NCBI GenBank assembly: GCA_035236585.1
Contig: CP141128.1
Span: forward strand, 27,185,618 to 27,249,617
Source of the DNA: Warburgia ugandensis
Taxonomy: Eukaryota > Streptophyta > Magnoliopsida > Canellales > Canellaceae
DNA: 64,000 nt
Direction: 5' to 3'
A program made the translations under genes and the position numbers. Of the stretch, positions 11,688 through 24,181 are shown piece after piece (positions within the stretch are counted from its first letter, which is position 1; each line of letters opens with the position of its first letter). The notes under the pieces are model-generated. The model saw nothing but the letters and a program-made list of their open reading frames with translations. It ran no database searches and was not told where the DNA came from.

Positions 11688-14600
11688 TTCTTTCCACCTT
11701 ATAGGAATTTCGTCCTCAAAATTCTTTTCATGTTATTTTCTAATGATTATACAAACATCCTCATCTTAACACCTTTCTCAATTCCAAAAGGTCACCTATT
11801 AGAATTATTCCAAAAAGGAAGATTCTATAAAAGGGCGTCTCTGTTCTTTTATTTCATCCTGAATCTCACAATTCTTTGATTAATAAAATCCTCAACAATC
11901 ACTTACTTCGAACTTCAAACTACAAACATTTATGATGCTCATTACCGTAACTCTTCTATCTGCTTTGAGTGATAAAGAATAATTTTTGCTGCATATTCTG
12001 ATACTTGACCATTAGAAATATAAGGTGATAATAGAATGAAGATGCAATCAGTTAACATCTCAGAACAGCAAATCCACCCTCAATATCACAGAGCATACTG
12101 GTCATAAAATAGGCATGCTTATGCCAAATCAGCTCTGAGCATATCAACTCATGAAGAAGACATTTCCATGTCAATTATCTGGCCTCATATCAGAAACATC
12201 ATAATAAGTTATCTATCAATCATTGCTTAAAGGTGGTGTCATAATGAGTGCAAAGGTGAATCTCTTCTTTAGCTCTCGAAGGCTCACCTTGTAAGCATTG
12301 CTCTTCATATGCCTCATCATAATTGAGATCAGGTGTAATGTATTCCATATAAACCTTGAAGTAATTTCATAGTGATTGCTGCATCGATCCATCCTTCTTC
12401 ACAAAGAGGACTAGCACCTTAAATTTAAGACTACGTCTAGTACAACTCAATCATCATATCAATCTCTATCTATGATAGCAATCTAGGAAACTCTTTCTTA
12501 AAATGTCTTTGGATTTCTTGAATCATAGTTACCTAATCCATCTGCCTTTCAATCTTCACCACCACTACACTTGTTAGCTATTCTCGATATCCCTTAGGGA
12601 AGTGTCGTGCTTCCTTTATAACTAAATAACATATAAAACCTTTTGATGCTCATCTTCCCTTAGAATGGGATCACTGGCCATAGTGATACACCAAAATAGT
12701 CTGCCTATGACAATCCCCTATCTCCAATGTTACCAACCACTTTATTTTCAAAATAACCTCAAAATCATCTGTATTAAGGAGGATAAGATCAACATCCATC
12801 TTTTCACCCACAATAATACAATGCATATCCTAAAGAAACTTCCCATTAAGGTCAATTTTCCTATTAGTTCCATCACATATAACTCAAAATCCAAGATATG
12901 TACAGCAAGTCCACATAAAATATAAGAGTAATGAATATAATTGAGCATGTGGAATCTCAGTACAACTAAACTCTAATATACCTATCTCTAACCTTAAGTG
13001 TATTTCCACCATCATCCCTAATTACTTGGAATCAGAATTGTTTGGCCTTCACTGTATATCTATTTGACTGCTCTTTTTCAATAGTTACTGATGAAATCCC
13101 CAAACACTCCACATCCATATCATCTAGAGGGCCATAATTGTTGTTGTTATTGTTGTTTATGTCAATGCGGTCGTAGTTAAGAACATGGCTAACTAGAATA
13201 AGCACCCGTACGCCTTAGGCACTACCTTTACTTAGAATCTCTACCACCTCTAGTAAACTATTGTTGGCTATGGATTTCTATGACTCTGTCGAAGAAAAGA
13301 GTCTCTTACCCTCATTAGACTGTCCAACGATATTGCTACTCTCACTATCCTTTCAATCTACCCAACACAAGAGAAGGTTTTGTTTAAGAATAGATGTTAT
13401 TTCTATTACCCAAACCACTATGGTTGAATGCATCAACGAGACTATTCACTCAACTCAAAAATCAATTTGCATATGTTCTTCTTCCAACACTTTACACTAG
13501 CGGTAATTGAACCTATATATTTACACATCATCATTCTCTTCATCAAGTTATCATTTCACTCATGATTAATCTCATGATCCATTCACTGGAAGTCATGTCA
13601 ACATTATTAATATATGTTTCAAATTTTGAACAATTCAATTCATATAAGATGAACATTTCAAAATTATGCTCTTCTTGAACATTGTCGATGGTATAAAACC
13701 CTCATAAAATCATTCTTCTTCACAATCTTTGATTTATCTCTCAGTGTGATCCATCGTAACCAATAGTCACTACATCAACACTTTTAGTCTATAAATCAAA
13801 TACTTCTAGATAAAGAAAAGTTGGAATTCTCTAATACAACATCTTCACAAATCTATTCAATATCTTTTGAATTCATCGATTGTATTTCATACTTTGGTTC
13901 TCTATATATCTGTTCATCCTCATTGTTATCTTCAAACTATTTTATAAAATAGTTTTTGTGTCCTCAAGCAATATTCACATTCAAATTAGAATTAGAATTC
14001 CCGAAAGAATCAAGTAGCATCTTCCATCAACTATATCTAGTATATACTAGGTATTCCAATACACATAAGGTCTATTAACAATACATCAAGTCCCATGGAT
14101 TTTGAATCCATTAAATAATTCTCTTCCTTTAAAAATTCATTCATAATCATGCCTAAAGCTTATGATCCAATTATCATCATAGATCGAACATTCTCATCTA
14201 AATCAGCATCAAAACCTTCTCATATCAATACTTTTATAAAATTTTAAATAGAATACACCTGCATGTTCATAATCATATCATAATTCTCTTGTCATCATAA
14301 TAATGCATTCACTATGTTCATATTCAAATTCTTCAAGATTACCTCTTCCTAGTCATTGAAAATCGCATCATCACCACTTTCATTGTTCAATGTCCATCAA
14401 TTATAATTATTTTTGTTACTTTATTCTTGTAATATAACCTTTTCTCCTCATCTACTTCAGTTAGTATCTTCACTCGGTACACTCATATAATAGATACCTT
14501 TTGATCTAAAGGGAATTAAACAATAAATGTCAGATACTCCCATATAGTGTGACATCTATCTCAATCATTCCCCAATTCTTACCAACAATGTCAAAAATTA

Positions 14601-15407
14601 TTTGAATTTATCCACTAAGTTTCTTGTATTCATGCTTAATTCTCCACGCATATACTAATCTTTCTTGTCATTTAATAATCATTCATACACAAAAATTGTT
14701 ATATTCTCTAAGTATTATGCACCTCCAAGTCATAACTAAAACTCTAAAGAATCATTAAATTAGAATTCACCTCAATGATGATTGGCTACCACTCTCTTTG
14801 TGTGTATAAGGACTAACTCATCCACCACTCATCGATTAACAAATCCATCTACCTCAAAGTTTTATTCCATCATATTTTAACTAATTTTCATAATATCAAT
14901 TCCCTTTTTGAATATATTTCCTACATGTACAGGCCAATCCTACAATTTCCTTAACATTCTCAAGACCTCTTAGATTACTTCTGATCTCTCTTCCATTACC
15001 ATCATAATCTTATAGTGTAGTATTATCATAATCTTCAAAAGCATATGTAAAATGTCCAAGTTAAAACTTGAATCCTTAGAAGGTTGCCCATGTGAATAGA
15101 TCCATCATTTGACAAAGTACTCATTTAGATGTACTAATTTAATACTCTAACGATCTGATTACTTACTCTAACAACTATACTAATCTCATAAGAGTACTCC
15201 TTTTACTCATACCAAAACTAAACTCTCTTGTTTTCTTAGAACATGCAACTATTGTAAGTGGCATCATTTTCCACATAAATCTATGTTGCTTATATGAGAT
15301 ATCTCTGTAACTCATACCTTCTAGATCAACACTCAATGATTAACTTCATATGACTTTTGGATGTGTTGGACTGGCTATCAGAGGATTGATTGAGCTTTGA
15401 TACTAAC
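11688..15407 (-). pseudogene. Element A interior, heavily decayed gag-pol
   Basis: The 3.7 kb between the two A LTRs has no long open frame. On the minus strand, 12385-12420 reads as VLFVKKDGSM-like residues, the start of a Ty3/gypsy reverse transcriptase core. Upstream of it (12420-15390) should lie protease and gag; an Asn/Gln-rich stretch near 13140-13165 would fit gag but is weak. Downstream only about 700 bp remain before the LTR, so most of RT, RNase H and integrase is deleted. The interior begins with a damaged primer-binding site at 15394-15405. Dense stops and frameshifts show the copy is dead. Confidence 0.6.
15394..15405 (-). promoter_or_regulatory. Primer-binding site of element A
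   Basis: The plus strand shows GCTTTGATACTA, the reverse complement of a site matching initiator-Met tRNA (TGGTATCAGAGC) at 10 of 12 positions. On the plus strand both mismatches are C to T. It lies 3 bases inside the LTR end at 15408. Confidence 0.65.
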
Positions 15408-17244
15408 TGTATCTACCCAGGTTTTTATAATACATTTTGGTAATTCTTTTTGAAATGTCAAGCCCTTAGTTTGTAAAAAAAATATTTAGAAAAAAAATAG
15501 CGGAAAACATTTTTCATGAAAAGGCCCTTTTAAAAACCTCGAGTGTCATTTTTCTTTTCTCAAAAAGGATTATCAGTGAAATGAGCACTATATTTCTACC
15601 AAAAATCCAGTAGAGTTTCCTCTAATTTTCAGACATTAGACATTTAACACATGTCATTGCAAAGTACTTGATAAACACAATTTTGATAAATAAGAGGATA
15701 AGGGAGACTCCATCTCCATCCCATCACATTTACATATAGAACTTTATGTTTTGAAAATCAAAATTAAATCAAAACCAAAGAAACATCGATGACTTAAAAT
15801 ATGCCTACCAAGATCAATTTAGTCACAACCATAGAACCATGACCTCAAGTTACATGTCTACATATCCATAAAGTAAAGTCATATTAGATCAAAATGTTAC
15901 TTCAATCTAGTATTTAAATTAATCATAATGCAAACCTATTTAGTATACTTGATTAGTCATCTTAAACTCTCTAACACAGTCCTCTGCTTCATTTTCCCTA
16001 TTCTATTTCTTCAACCTAAGACATTATAAATAATTTACAATGTCACAGCAAGCTTATGCTTGTGTAGGCAGTTTCACACCTATTTTACCAAGTTTTTTAT
16101 GCAATTCTAAACAACATCTCAAATCCTTTTTCATACAATTTCTAAAGAATATGATAAATAAATCAAAGATAAGAAACATGATTAAATTCATTTTTCAATC
16201 TCATTTCCATAGTTTCATGTTAAAACATTTTGAATAGTATCCATATAAAACATGTACAACTTTAAACATGCATTTTTCAAATGGTTGAGTCATCATAGTA
16301 ATCTCAAGTAAATTTGCAATATAGAACATATCCCAAAATCACATGTAAGCATAACTTGAGAACTATGTGAAAAATCCACTATCCAACTTGATAAATCAAA
16401 CATCATAAGGTCCTCAAAGTACTGAAGTAGTGATCGATTAAATCACAAATGTCAGCAATCCCAAACCGACCAACAACATCATCACGTGCACATATGCACC
16501 TCGGAGAACACATCAGCCGACTGGTCATGAGTACACATCTAAAGACCATCATCAAGCCCATCTACGTGTGTCACAAGACAGAAATCCCATGGCACACAAT
16601 GGTCACGACCAGATCACTAAATCATGCCTCTCTGGTATTTAGAGAATAACCACCACAGCCTCCACGGTGACTACGGATACGTCTCGAAAGGGTGTCGTGA
16701 CCACTTCCAATGGTTGTTCCTACCATAGCAGTCGAGAAAAATGATGCTACTTTGGGCATGGATACCTACCACCTTTGATGGTTAGAGGCTGGGAGGCCAC
16801 CCCATATAACCTCTCAGCATAGTGCCCACTGGGCTCATTAGCCTAAACCAAGATATATCTCAATCTCAAATGATCTTAAATCATATAATATACATATCTT
16901 GTGCAAAATCATGTGTTTCTTTATCTCATTTCAAAACATGGGATTGATGCATTTCAAATATCAGCGTTTCTTTCAGAAGCATTCTACAACATGTAATGAA
17001 GAATATCATTTTCGTCTTTCATATAAAAGCGTGCATCATGGTTATGAAGATACATATATATATAGTTCACACACCCCATTTGCAAATATTACATTCTTTA
17101 CAAGCTTAAAACAAGTAACATGATGAAGTGTAAGTTTCATGATAGTCAAGTAATCTGAAATAGAAAACATGATAAACTAAAATTTGATTATTTAAGATCT
17201 CAAGGGAAAATATATGTTAAAACCACCTACCTCCTTGGCGAATT
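15408..17244 (-). mobile_element. Element A, 5' LTR, part 1
   Basis: Aligns base for base with 8409-10150 (same TTTTTATAATACATTTT end, hairpin at 16020-16044, GC-rich block near 16585-16830). The LTR is cut at 17244, just past its CCACCTACCTCC box (17223-17234), by solo LTR B and resumes at 23548. A 65-codon frame here (16040-16237) has a twin at 9043-9240 only because the LTRs are copies; it runs antisense to the element. Confidence 0.8.
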
Positions 17245-17681
17245 TGTAACAACCCGAGTTTTTGTAAAACATTTTGTAATACATTTTTCAAAGGTAGGGA
17301 GCCCTTAGTAAAAAATTTTGCAAAACAAAACACCAAAAATTCTTTTCTTTAAATCTTTTTTTTTTTTTAAACCCAAGTCATCACTTCATACATAACATAA
17401 GTAGAATTTTTGTGCAAGATAAAATTCTATTGAAGGAATATATTTTTATTAAATTCCAGAATCCATCCAGTGGTTCACAGTATAGCCCAATATCAGTACA
17501 ATACTTGTCCAAATTACATAATCCAACTTTCATTCCTCACCATACATTAAAAACTCTCAATACAATACAATGCTCTCAATGTTTAATAAAATTACATGTC
17601 TTCAAGGGATATACCTTGATTGATTATTCTTCCAAATCTTCTTAAGTCTTGAGTGCTTAATTCTCCTTCTCTATATCTAAT

Positions 17682-17711
17682 ATATTGTAAACATTGAAAC
17701 ATTTATAATAT
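17682..17711 (-). promoter_or_regulatory. Downstream LTR hairpin (B)
   Basis: ATATTGTAAA, a 10-base loop, then TTTATAATAT: 9 of 10 positions pair. It sits directly beside CTCAGCAAGC, as in element A. Confidence 0.5.
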
Positions 17712-17969
17712 CTCAGCAAGCTGTGCTTGGTAGGGGATACAAAAATATACTACTTCACCAATATAAGAATACATACCTCAGTCATTATTCTATCATGATT
17801 ATCTACTCATGAGTTATCTCAACATAGACTATATACGTTATTTATGTAGTATAGGATAAATTAGCTAAAATAGTAAAGATTGCTCAAAACTTGTTCCTTT
17901 CTTTCTAGGAACTCATGTAGTGGCATCTCATCATGCCATGGCATTTCACTATGCCCATCATATGTGCAT

Positions 17970-19402
17970 CATAATGTAAAATACATTAGGACTACTATGC
18001 CATAGTCTCAATCCGCATAGCACGTCCGGATAACTACATAATAATCCACTAATACCAACTGTGGAAATAACAAAATCTGGGTTCGCATGGGGGAACCCTC
18101 ACTGTCACAGTGGTGGGCTTCCCATGATTGCCCCACCTGACCTTTAGCCTCTCTTTGGGCATGGTATCCATCATATAAGTTTCAGGAAGCGAGTGACCAA
18201 ACTCTCATAACTTTCCTAGCATAGCATCCCCAGTCCTAGGACTGTGTAAAACCAAATAACAAGCCACCATGCTTATATGCAAAATACATTGTATATATCG
18301 AACGATGTGTCTGTTTAACTAAGGTTGGAATATTTTCTTTGCCCTACTCTTAGGGCTTCCTTAGTCTTACACATCTCATTACTTTCACCTCATTTGATTA
18401 GATTGGATCAGTTGACTTAGATCATGGGGTTGGATCGCATAGTTGGATCATGTGATTGGATCATTATTATGCTAAGGTACCAAGTATACTTATATCATGA
18501 AGGTCTATAATTCCAAATAGAAGATCATGTATGTATGCACATGAATCCTTAGTACATTCTCGTACATTCACCTACCTCAAAGTAGTATCATGATCTTGAT
18601 TCATACATCTCAAGGAGTATTCACTCCATATTGTCCATCATGGTCTTGATTCATACATCTGTCAAACCATACATATAAAGTTATTCCTCTATACAAGTAT
18701 TCTCTCTACATGTATTTGGGTTATCCTAGGAGGGATGCCCTAACTTTCCTTGAATCATACATAATCAAGGTTTCAAACCTTCTAAGTTCACAATCTACAC
18801 TATAAGTAAAATCATAGAACAATGCTACAATCTACATTATATTTATTTTCTTTTTGTTTGTGATCCTTCAAGATCTCTCTTGGATCTTGTTTGTTCTTCC
18901 TTATCTTATTTACAATTTTTATTAGGGTTAGATAATTTACTAGCCTTTTGTGTTCTTATTATTATTACTCAACTAGTTAATGTTTTACTGGTTGAGGATA
19001 GCTTATTCCATCTTGAGTCTAGACAGCTCCTCTTATGTCAAATTGGTTAGGGCTTGCTAGCGAAATGGTTGAACACAAAGTAGTTACTTCAATCCTCATG
19101 TAAGGAGGCGTTTAGACCTCACAAATGTCAATGGAAGGTAGGGGAGGAGCGAGGCTCTATTAGAGAACCCCCTTAACCACCATGTTCATCATTCATTAGT
19201 ATGACCTTAGCTCAACCTTTCATAAGGTTGCTATGAGCATTTCAACCCTAAGTACTCTTTCTAAATGATTTTAATTAAGTCCATAAACATTAAGATGTCA
19301 TTCATGGAGTTTCATTATTCTCCTAATTTGGGCCAAGGAAATGATATTTCTGATATTATCCTACTAACTATAGCCCTTACTATCCTTAAGTCCATGTCAT
19401 TC
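17970..19402. repeat. Tandem duplication in LTR B, copy 1
   Basis: About 1432 bp, followed immediately by a second copy. The shared start is GTAAAATACATTAGG at 17976 and 19408; the shared end is CTTAAGTCCATG near 19394 and 20829. The unit carries most of the GC-rich LTR block and the CACCTACCTC box. Confidence 0.9.
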
Positions 19403-20834
19403 ATAACGTAAAATACATTAGGACTACTATGCCACAGTCTCAATCCGCATAGCACGTCCAGATAACTACACAATAATCCACTAATACCAACTATGGAAAT
19501 AACAAAATCTAGGTTCACATGGGGGGAACCCTCACTGTCACAGTGGTGGGCTTCCCATGATTGCCCCACCTGACCTTTAGCCTCTCTTTGGGCATGGTAT
19601 CCATCATATAAGTTTCAGGAAGCGAGTGACCAAACCCTCATAACTTTCCTAGCATAGCATACCCAGTCCTAAGACTGTGTAAAACCAAATAACAAGCCAC
19701 CATGCTTATATGCAAAATACATTGTATATATTAGACGATGTGTCTGTTTAACTAAGGTTGGAATATTTTCTTTGCCTTATTCTTAGGGCTTCCTTAGTCT
19801 TACACATCTCATTACTTTCACCTCATTTGATTAGATTGGATCAGTTGACTTAGATCATGGGGTTGGATCGCTTAGTTGGATCATGTGATTGGATCATTAT
19901 TATGCTAAGGTACCGAGTATACTTATATCATGAAGGTCTATAATTCCAAATAGAAGATCATGTATGTATTCACATGAATCCTTAATACATTCTTGTACAT
20001 TCACCTACCTCAAAGTAGTATCATGATCTTGATTCATACATCTCAAGGAGTATTCACTCCATATTGTCCATCATGGTCTTGATTCATACATCTGTCAAAC
20101 CATACATATAAAGTTATTCCTCTGTACAAGTATTCTCTCTACATGTATTTGGGTTATCCTAGGAGGGATGCCCTAACTTTCCTTGAATCATACATAATCA
20201 AGGTTTCAAACCTTCTAAGTTCACAATCTACACTATAAGTAAAATCATAGAACAATACTACAATCTACATTATATTTATTTTCTTTGTGTTTGTGATCCT
20301 TCAAGATCTCTCTTGAATCTTGTTTGTTCTTCCTTATCTTATTTACAATTTTTATTAGGGTTAGATAATTTACTAGCCTTTTGTGTTCTTATTATTATTA
20401 CTCAACTAGTTAATGTTTTACTGGTTGAGGATAGCTTATTCCATCTTGAGTCTAGACAGCTCCTCTTATGTCAAATTGGTTAAGGCTTACTAGTGAAATG
20501 GTTGAACACAAAGTAGTTACTTCAATCCTCATGTAAGGAGGCGTTTAGACCTCACAAACGTCAATGGAAGGTAGGGGAGGAGCAAGGCTCTATTATAGAA
20601 CCCCCTTAACCACCATGTTCATCATTCATTAGTATGAACTTAGCTCAACCTTTCATAAGGTTCCTATGAGCATTTCAACGCTAAGTACTCTTTCTAAATG
20701 ATTTTAATTAAGTCCATAAACATTAAGATGTCATTCATGGAGTTTCATTATTCTCCTAATTTGGGCCAAGGAAATGATATTTCTGATATTATCTTACTAA
20801 CTATAGCCCTTACTATCCTTAAGTCCATGGCATT
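19403..20834. repeat. Tandem duplication in LTR B, copy 2
   Basis: Near-identical to copy 1, at an offset of 1432-1433. The few differences seen are mostly G to A or C to T (for example GTTCGCATG versus GTTCACATG) plus one extra G in a G run. The junction shows a CAT(T)CATAA microhomology. Confidence 0.9.
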
Positions 20835-22966
20835 CATTCCAAGTAAATATCCTTCAACTTTATTTTTCATTTAATTACATTTTCAATGTAATTTTCATAA
20901 TATAAGCATTAGAGCATGAATAAATAAATCTACTAAGCAATAAATAACAATTGTAATAACATTTAATAATTCAAATGAAAATCTAACTTGCCATAACTAT
21001 TCATCATGATCGAACGTCATAGTTGATTTCTATTCATTTTTCATTTCTTTTAAGGTTTAGATCTTGATCTTTCATTTTCCTTTAGATCTAATACATTTTC
21101 TTGATGTGATTTCATTATTGGATCATTGATGCATCTCATCAATGATCTGATCCTTCTTGATCCAACCGATCAAGAAGATCTTAAGTCATTTTATCCAATT
21201 TAAGGGCATATATCTTAATCTATCCCAAATCATCATCATCAAGTCTATCAATCCATATGATATTAACTTTATATCATCATCCAAATACATCCATACTGTC
21301 CAATCATCCTTGATCAAGGAGATTACCATTCATTTTCATGGATTTTACTACTTTTAAGGCTAAATCTCTTAAGATCTGCCAATTCAATTATTATCTAACC
21401 CATTTATTTAAGTTATTATATTATTAGATCATCATCCAACATGGTTTGAATGGTTGATCATCCCAGATCTTGTAGATCAAGGATGTTAGTACATTTATCT
21501 ACTTAAATTGAAAACATTTTATGGATTAAAATTATGATTTTACTGTTTTAGTAGGTTTTTCTCATCAACAGGAATCCAACCCAACTTTTCGATCTCAATT
21601 TGGAGTTAAATTGAGATTGGACTTGGGATTTTAAGATTTCAGCTTGTTTTAAGGGATGAGATTGGATCTTACTATTTTTGGTCTATTTAATTGATCTAGA
21701 AATGAAGAAATTTTACTATGATCATGATCGTTAGGGTTTTGGGACCCTCTAAACCCATCCATTGGTTCAGATTTTCATTTCAAAGTCATCTGGATCATGA
21801 TCCAATACCATTGGTATGGATTTTACTAACTATCACATGTAAATACAATTGGAAACACAGATCTAATGAGCTCGGTAACTTCTACAAGAGACAAGGAACC
21901 TATAGAAAGTTTCAGATCTAAAATCAGAGCTGAATTGAGCTCTTAATTGTAAAAATAAGATTCTAGTTCAAAATTTGGACGGCCTAGATCAACTTTGGGT
22001 TTACAGGGGCGGGGATGACCAACGGCCCACGCCCGTTACCAGCTATGGGCTAGACAGTCCAGATTTGGACTATCGGATCACCCACTGTCAGATCTCCTTC
22101 ACCCTTGTCATCCAAAGGCCCAGATTTCATCTCTTGGGATTTTTGGGCCCTAAGAATCCATCCAACAGCTTAGAAGTTGCATCTGAGCTGTGGATGGATG
22201 AGACCTCAACCCTTCATGCCAGATTCATAGTTCCAAATAGATCAATGGCCGAGGAAATCTCCAGGTGGCCAGAAAACACCCAAGAGATGCCAGGATTGAA
22301 AGAGGGGAGAAAGGTGCACCTACCTGTGCCAGTTCAGTGAGGAGAGGGTCACGAGAGGAGGAGAGATTACATTGGAAAAGATGAATAACACCGAAAATAA
22401 ACCCTAGACATGGAAAATGCCTACTCGCGAAATTAGCCCTTGCCGTTGCTAGAGAAGATGGGAGACTATGGGGATTTTGAAGATCACCATGTGCTGAAGG
22501 TATTCAAAGGTTCAAGATCACCGTTTAGTGGCCAAATTGGCCAGAATAGCATAAAAACCCCACCAGAGATGGTAATCGGTACCAAAGTTGTTCTTCGTTT
22601 GGGATTTTCCAACCATCCATGAGATGGACCATCATGAAACCAAAGGGCTTTTGTAGATCACCCCTGTCCAACCAGATCTAACGGTGGAGATTGAAGCTTA
22701 ATAGCTCAACTGTGATGGCTAATTCAAATAGGATTTCTTAGGCAAAAACCCTAGCTCATGGGGATGACACGTCCTTGGATGTGCCCGATGTAGACATGGG
22801 GTCGTTTGCCTGGGTGCGTCTAGGGACACGCCCACAGAGAATAAGAAAGAAAGAGAAAAAGAAAGAGAAATTGGGGAAGATCAGGGAGGCTTTTGGAGCT
22901 GGGATTTTGGGCATTCTATGGGACCTCATGACGAACATTAGGAGAATTTTTGGGAATTTTATGAGC

Positions 22967-22974
22967 TATTTATA
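22967..22974 (-). promoter_or_regulatory. TATA box of LTR B
   Basis: The minus strand reads CTATAAATAGCTC, nearly identical to the L1 box, about 570 bp from the LTR start. Confidence 0.55.
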
Positions 22975-23547
22975 GTAGTTTTTGGAATTTTCCATTATTA
23001 CATGTAATTATCATGTTTGATTTCTTTGATTATTAAATTGTCTTTGGATTCCCACTACCACCGCCTTGTCCACTAGCAATTGGTAGTGGTTTGACTCATG
23101 ATGACTTGTTTTCTAGCTGTTGGATCCCTTTATGGCCCCACGGAGGTGTGAAAAGGACCATTTTTCCCTTTTATGGAGAAAAATTTGTTTTATTCTCCCA
23201 GACTCAAAATTGAGTGTACTTAGTAGCGTTGGATTCGTATTTTTGAGTATATTCCAAATTTTGATGTCTTAGGTCTTGGTTATTAGTAAAATTACCACTT
23301 TACCCTTTTATTCTTAAAAATGGAGAAAAATGAGGATTTTTCATCTGAACTCAGAATTTATTATGCTTACAGTCATTCTAAAGGGTTTGTTGAATATATT
23401 TTCAATTATACACGTCTTATATCTTGATTCAACTTCTATAAGAAGTGAATTTTTAATAACCCTAATATTCCAACCTAGTTGTCCTTGAAATTTTTAATTT
23501 CATTATTTATTTGGTTTCCTTACAAAAGTTAGGGGTGTTACAGAATT

Positions 23548-24083
23548 TTCCACCAGTTCTTCCCTTTTAGGTTTAGCTTTAAACTTAACTTTAATTTGGT
23601 TAAAATGCTCCTGAAATTGTGTAGCACATCCAACATCTAAATCCCACATCAACACAGAATCATATAAGCATCTAAATCATGCTTAAGTCTAACCAGTGTA
23701 TAAAATTTGCTTTTTCAAGCTCTTTTCAGGAAGCATTTACAACACAATTGAGGACTTCATGTCTGAGGGTCCTTCACCATTTGTATATTAGATTATTCTT
23801 CTGAACATAATCCTACTGTTTAGATTAAATCTTCAAATTTCATACAATTTCTCAGTTTCCTAAAAATTTGTACCCTGATCTTAAGATTTCAAAATATCTT
23901 AACCTAATAAAGATCAAGGTATGTGATGGTGGTGTCTGATCACCAATTAGACCTTTGTTAGGCCTTATTCCTTTATAGTCCGATGGAACGGTTCAGATTA
24001 TTCAATGAATTTTTATCTAAATATTCAATTTATGGCATATCTTAGTTAATTTAATTCTTCAGAACTCATCAGTGGCATCTGAC
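23548..24083 (-). mobile_element. Element A, 5' LTR, part 2 (truncated)
   Basis: Continues the LTR interrupted at 17244 and matches about 10150-10690 of the 3' LTR. Homology stops at the TCATCAGTGGC-TCTGA point, so roughly the last kilobase (the U3 side) is missing. Confidence 0.8.
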
Positions 24084-24181
24084 GAGATAAGACAATTATG
24101 ATGTGAGATTGATCTCTATTAAAGTAAGACGAAAATCATAAATGTATTATAAAAACACGGGTTGTTACAATTGATACCAAC
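24084..24181. mobile_element. Rearranged LTR-end fragments, inverted junction
   Basis: 24084-24131 carries a minus-oriented LTR piece (ATGTGAGATTGATCTCTATTAAA, as at 24229 onward). 24132-24169 carries a plus-oriented LTR end (AAAAACACGGGTTGTTACA). A 12-base spacer (24170-24181), which on the minus strand reads GTTGGTATCAAT, then separates it from the oppositely oriented LTR F. The two 19-base ends (24151-24169 and 24182-24200) pair at 18 positions. The spacer is the first 10 bases of a tRNA-Met primer-binding site belonging to F. Confidence 0.7.

Larger units (their letters stand above)
17245..23542 (-). mobile_element. Solo LTR B, 6298 bp, nested in element A
   Basis: The plus strand begins TGTAACAACCCGAG and ends AGGGGTGTTACA. 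It is flanked on both sides by GAATT (17240-17244 and 23543-23547), a perfect 5 bp target duplication. The sequence of A's LTR continues on the far side (ATTTTCCACCAGTTC, as at 10150), which proves insertion. No PBS, PPT or pol remnant was found inside, so it is a solo LTR on the minus strand. Its size is inflated by a 1.43 kb tandem duplication; without that it would be about 4.87 kb. It has a TATA box (22967-22974), a donor-like ACAG|GTAGG (22322-22323 on the plus strand), CACCTACCTC boxes near 18570 and 20003, and a downstream hairpin (17682-17711). Confidence 0.85.

Noticed and set aside
17245..23542. Considered B as a full element with its own interior.
   Set aside because: No PBS, PPT, gag or pol remnant inside and no paired terminal repeats. 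The internal repetition is a tandem duplication far from the ends.
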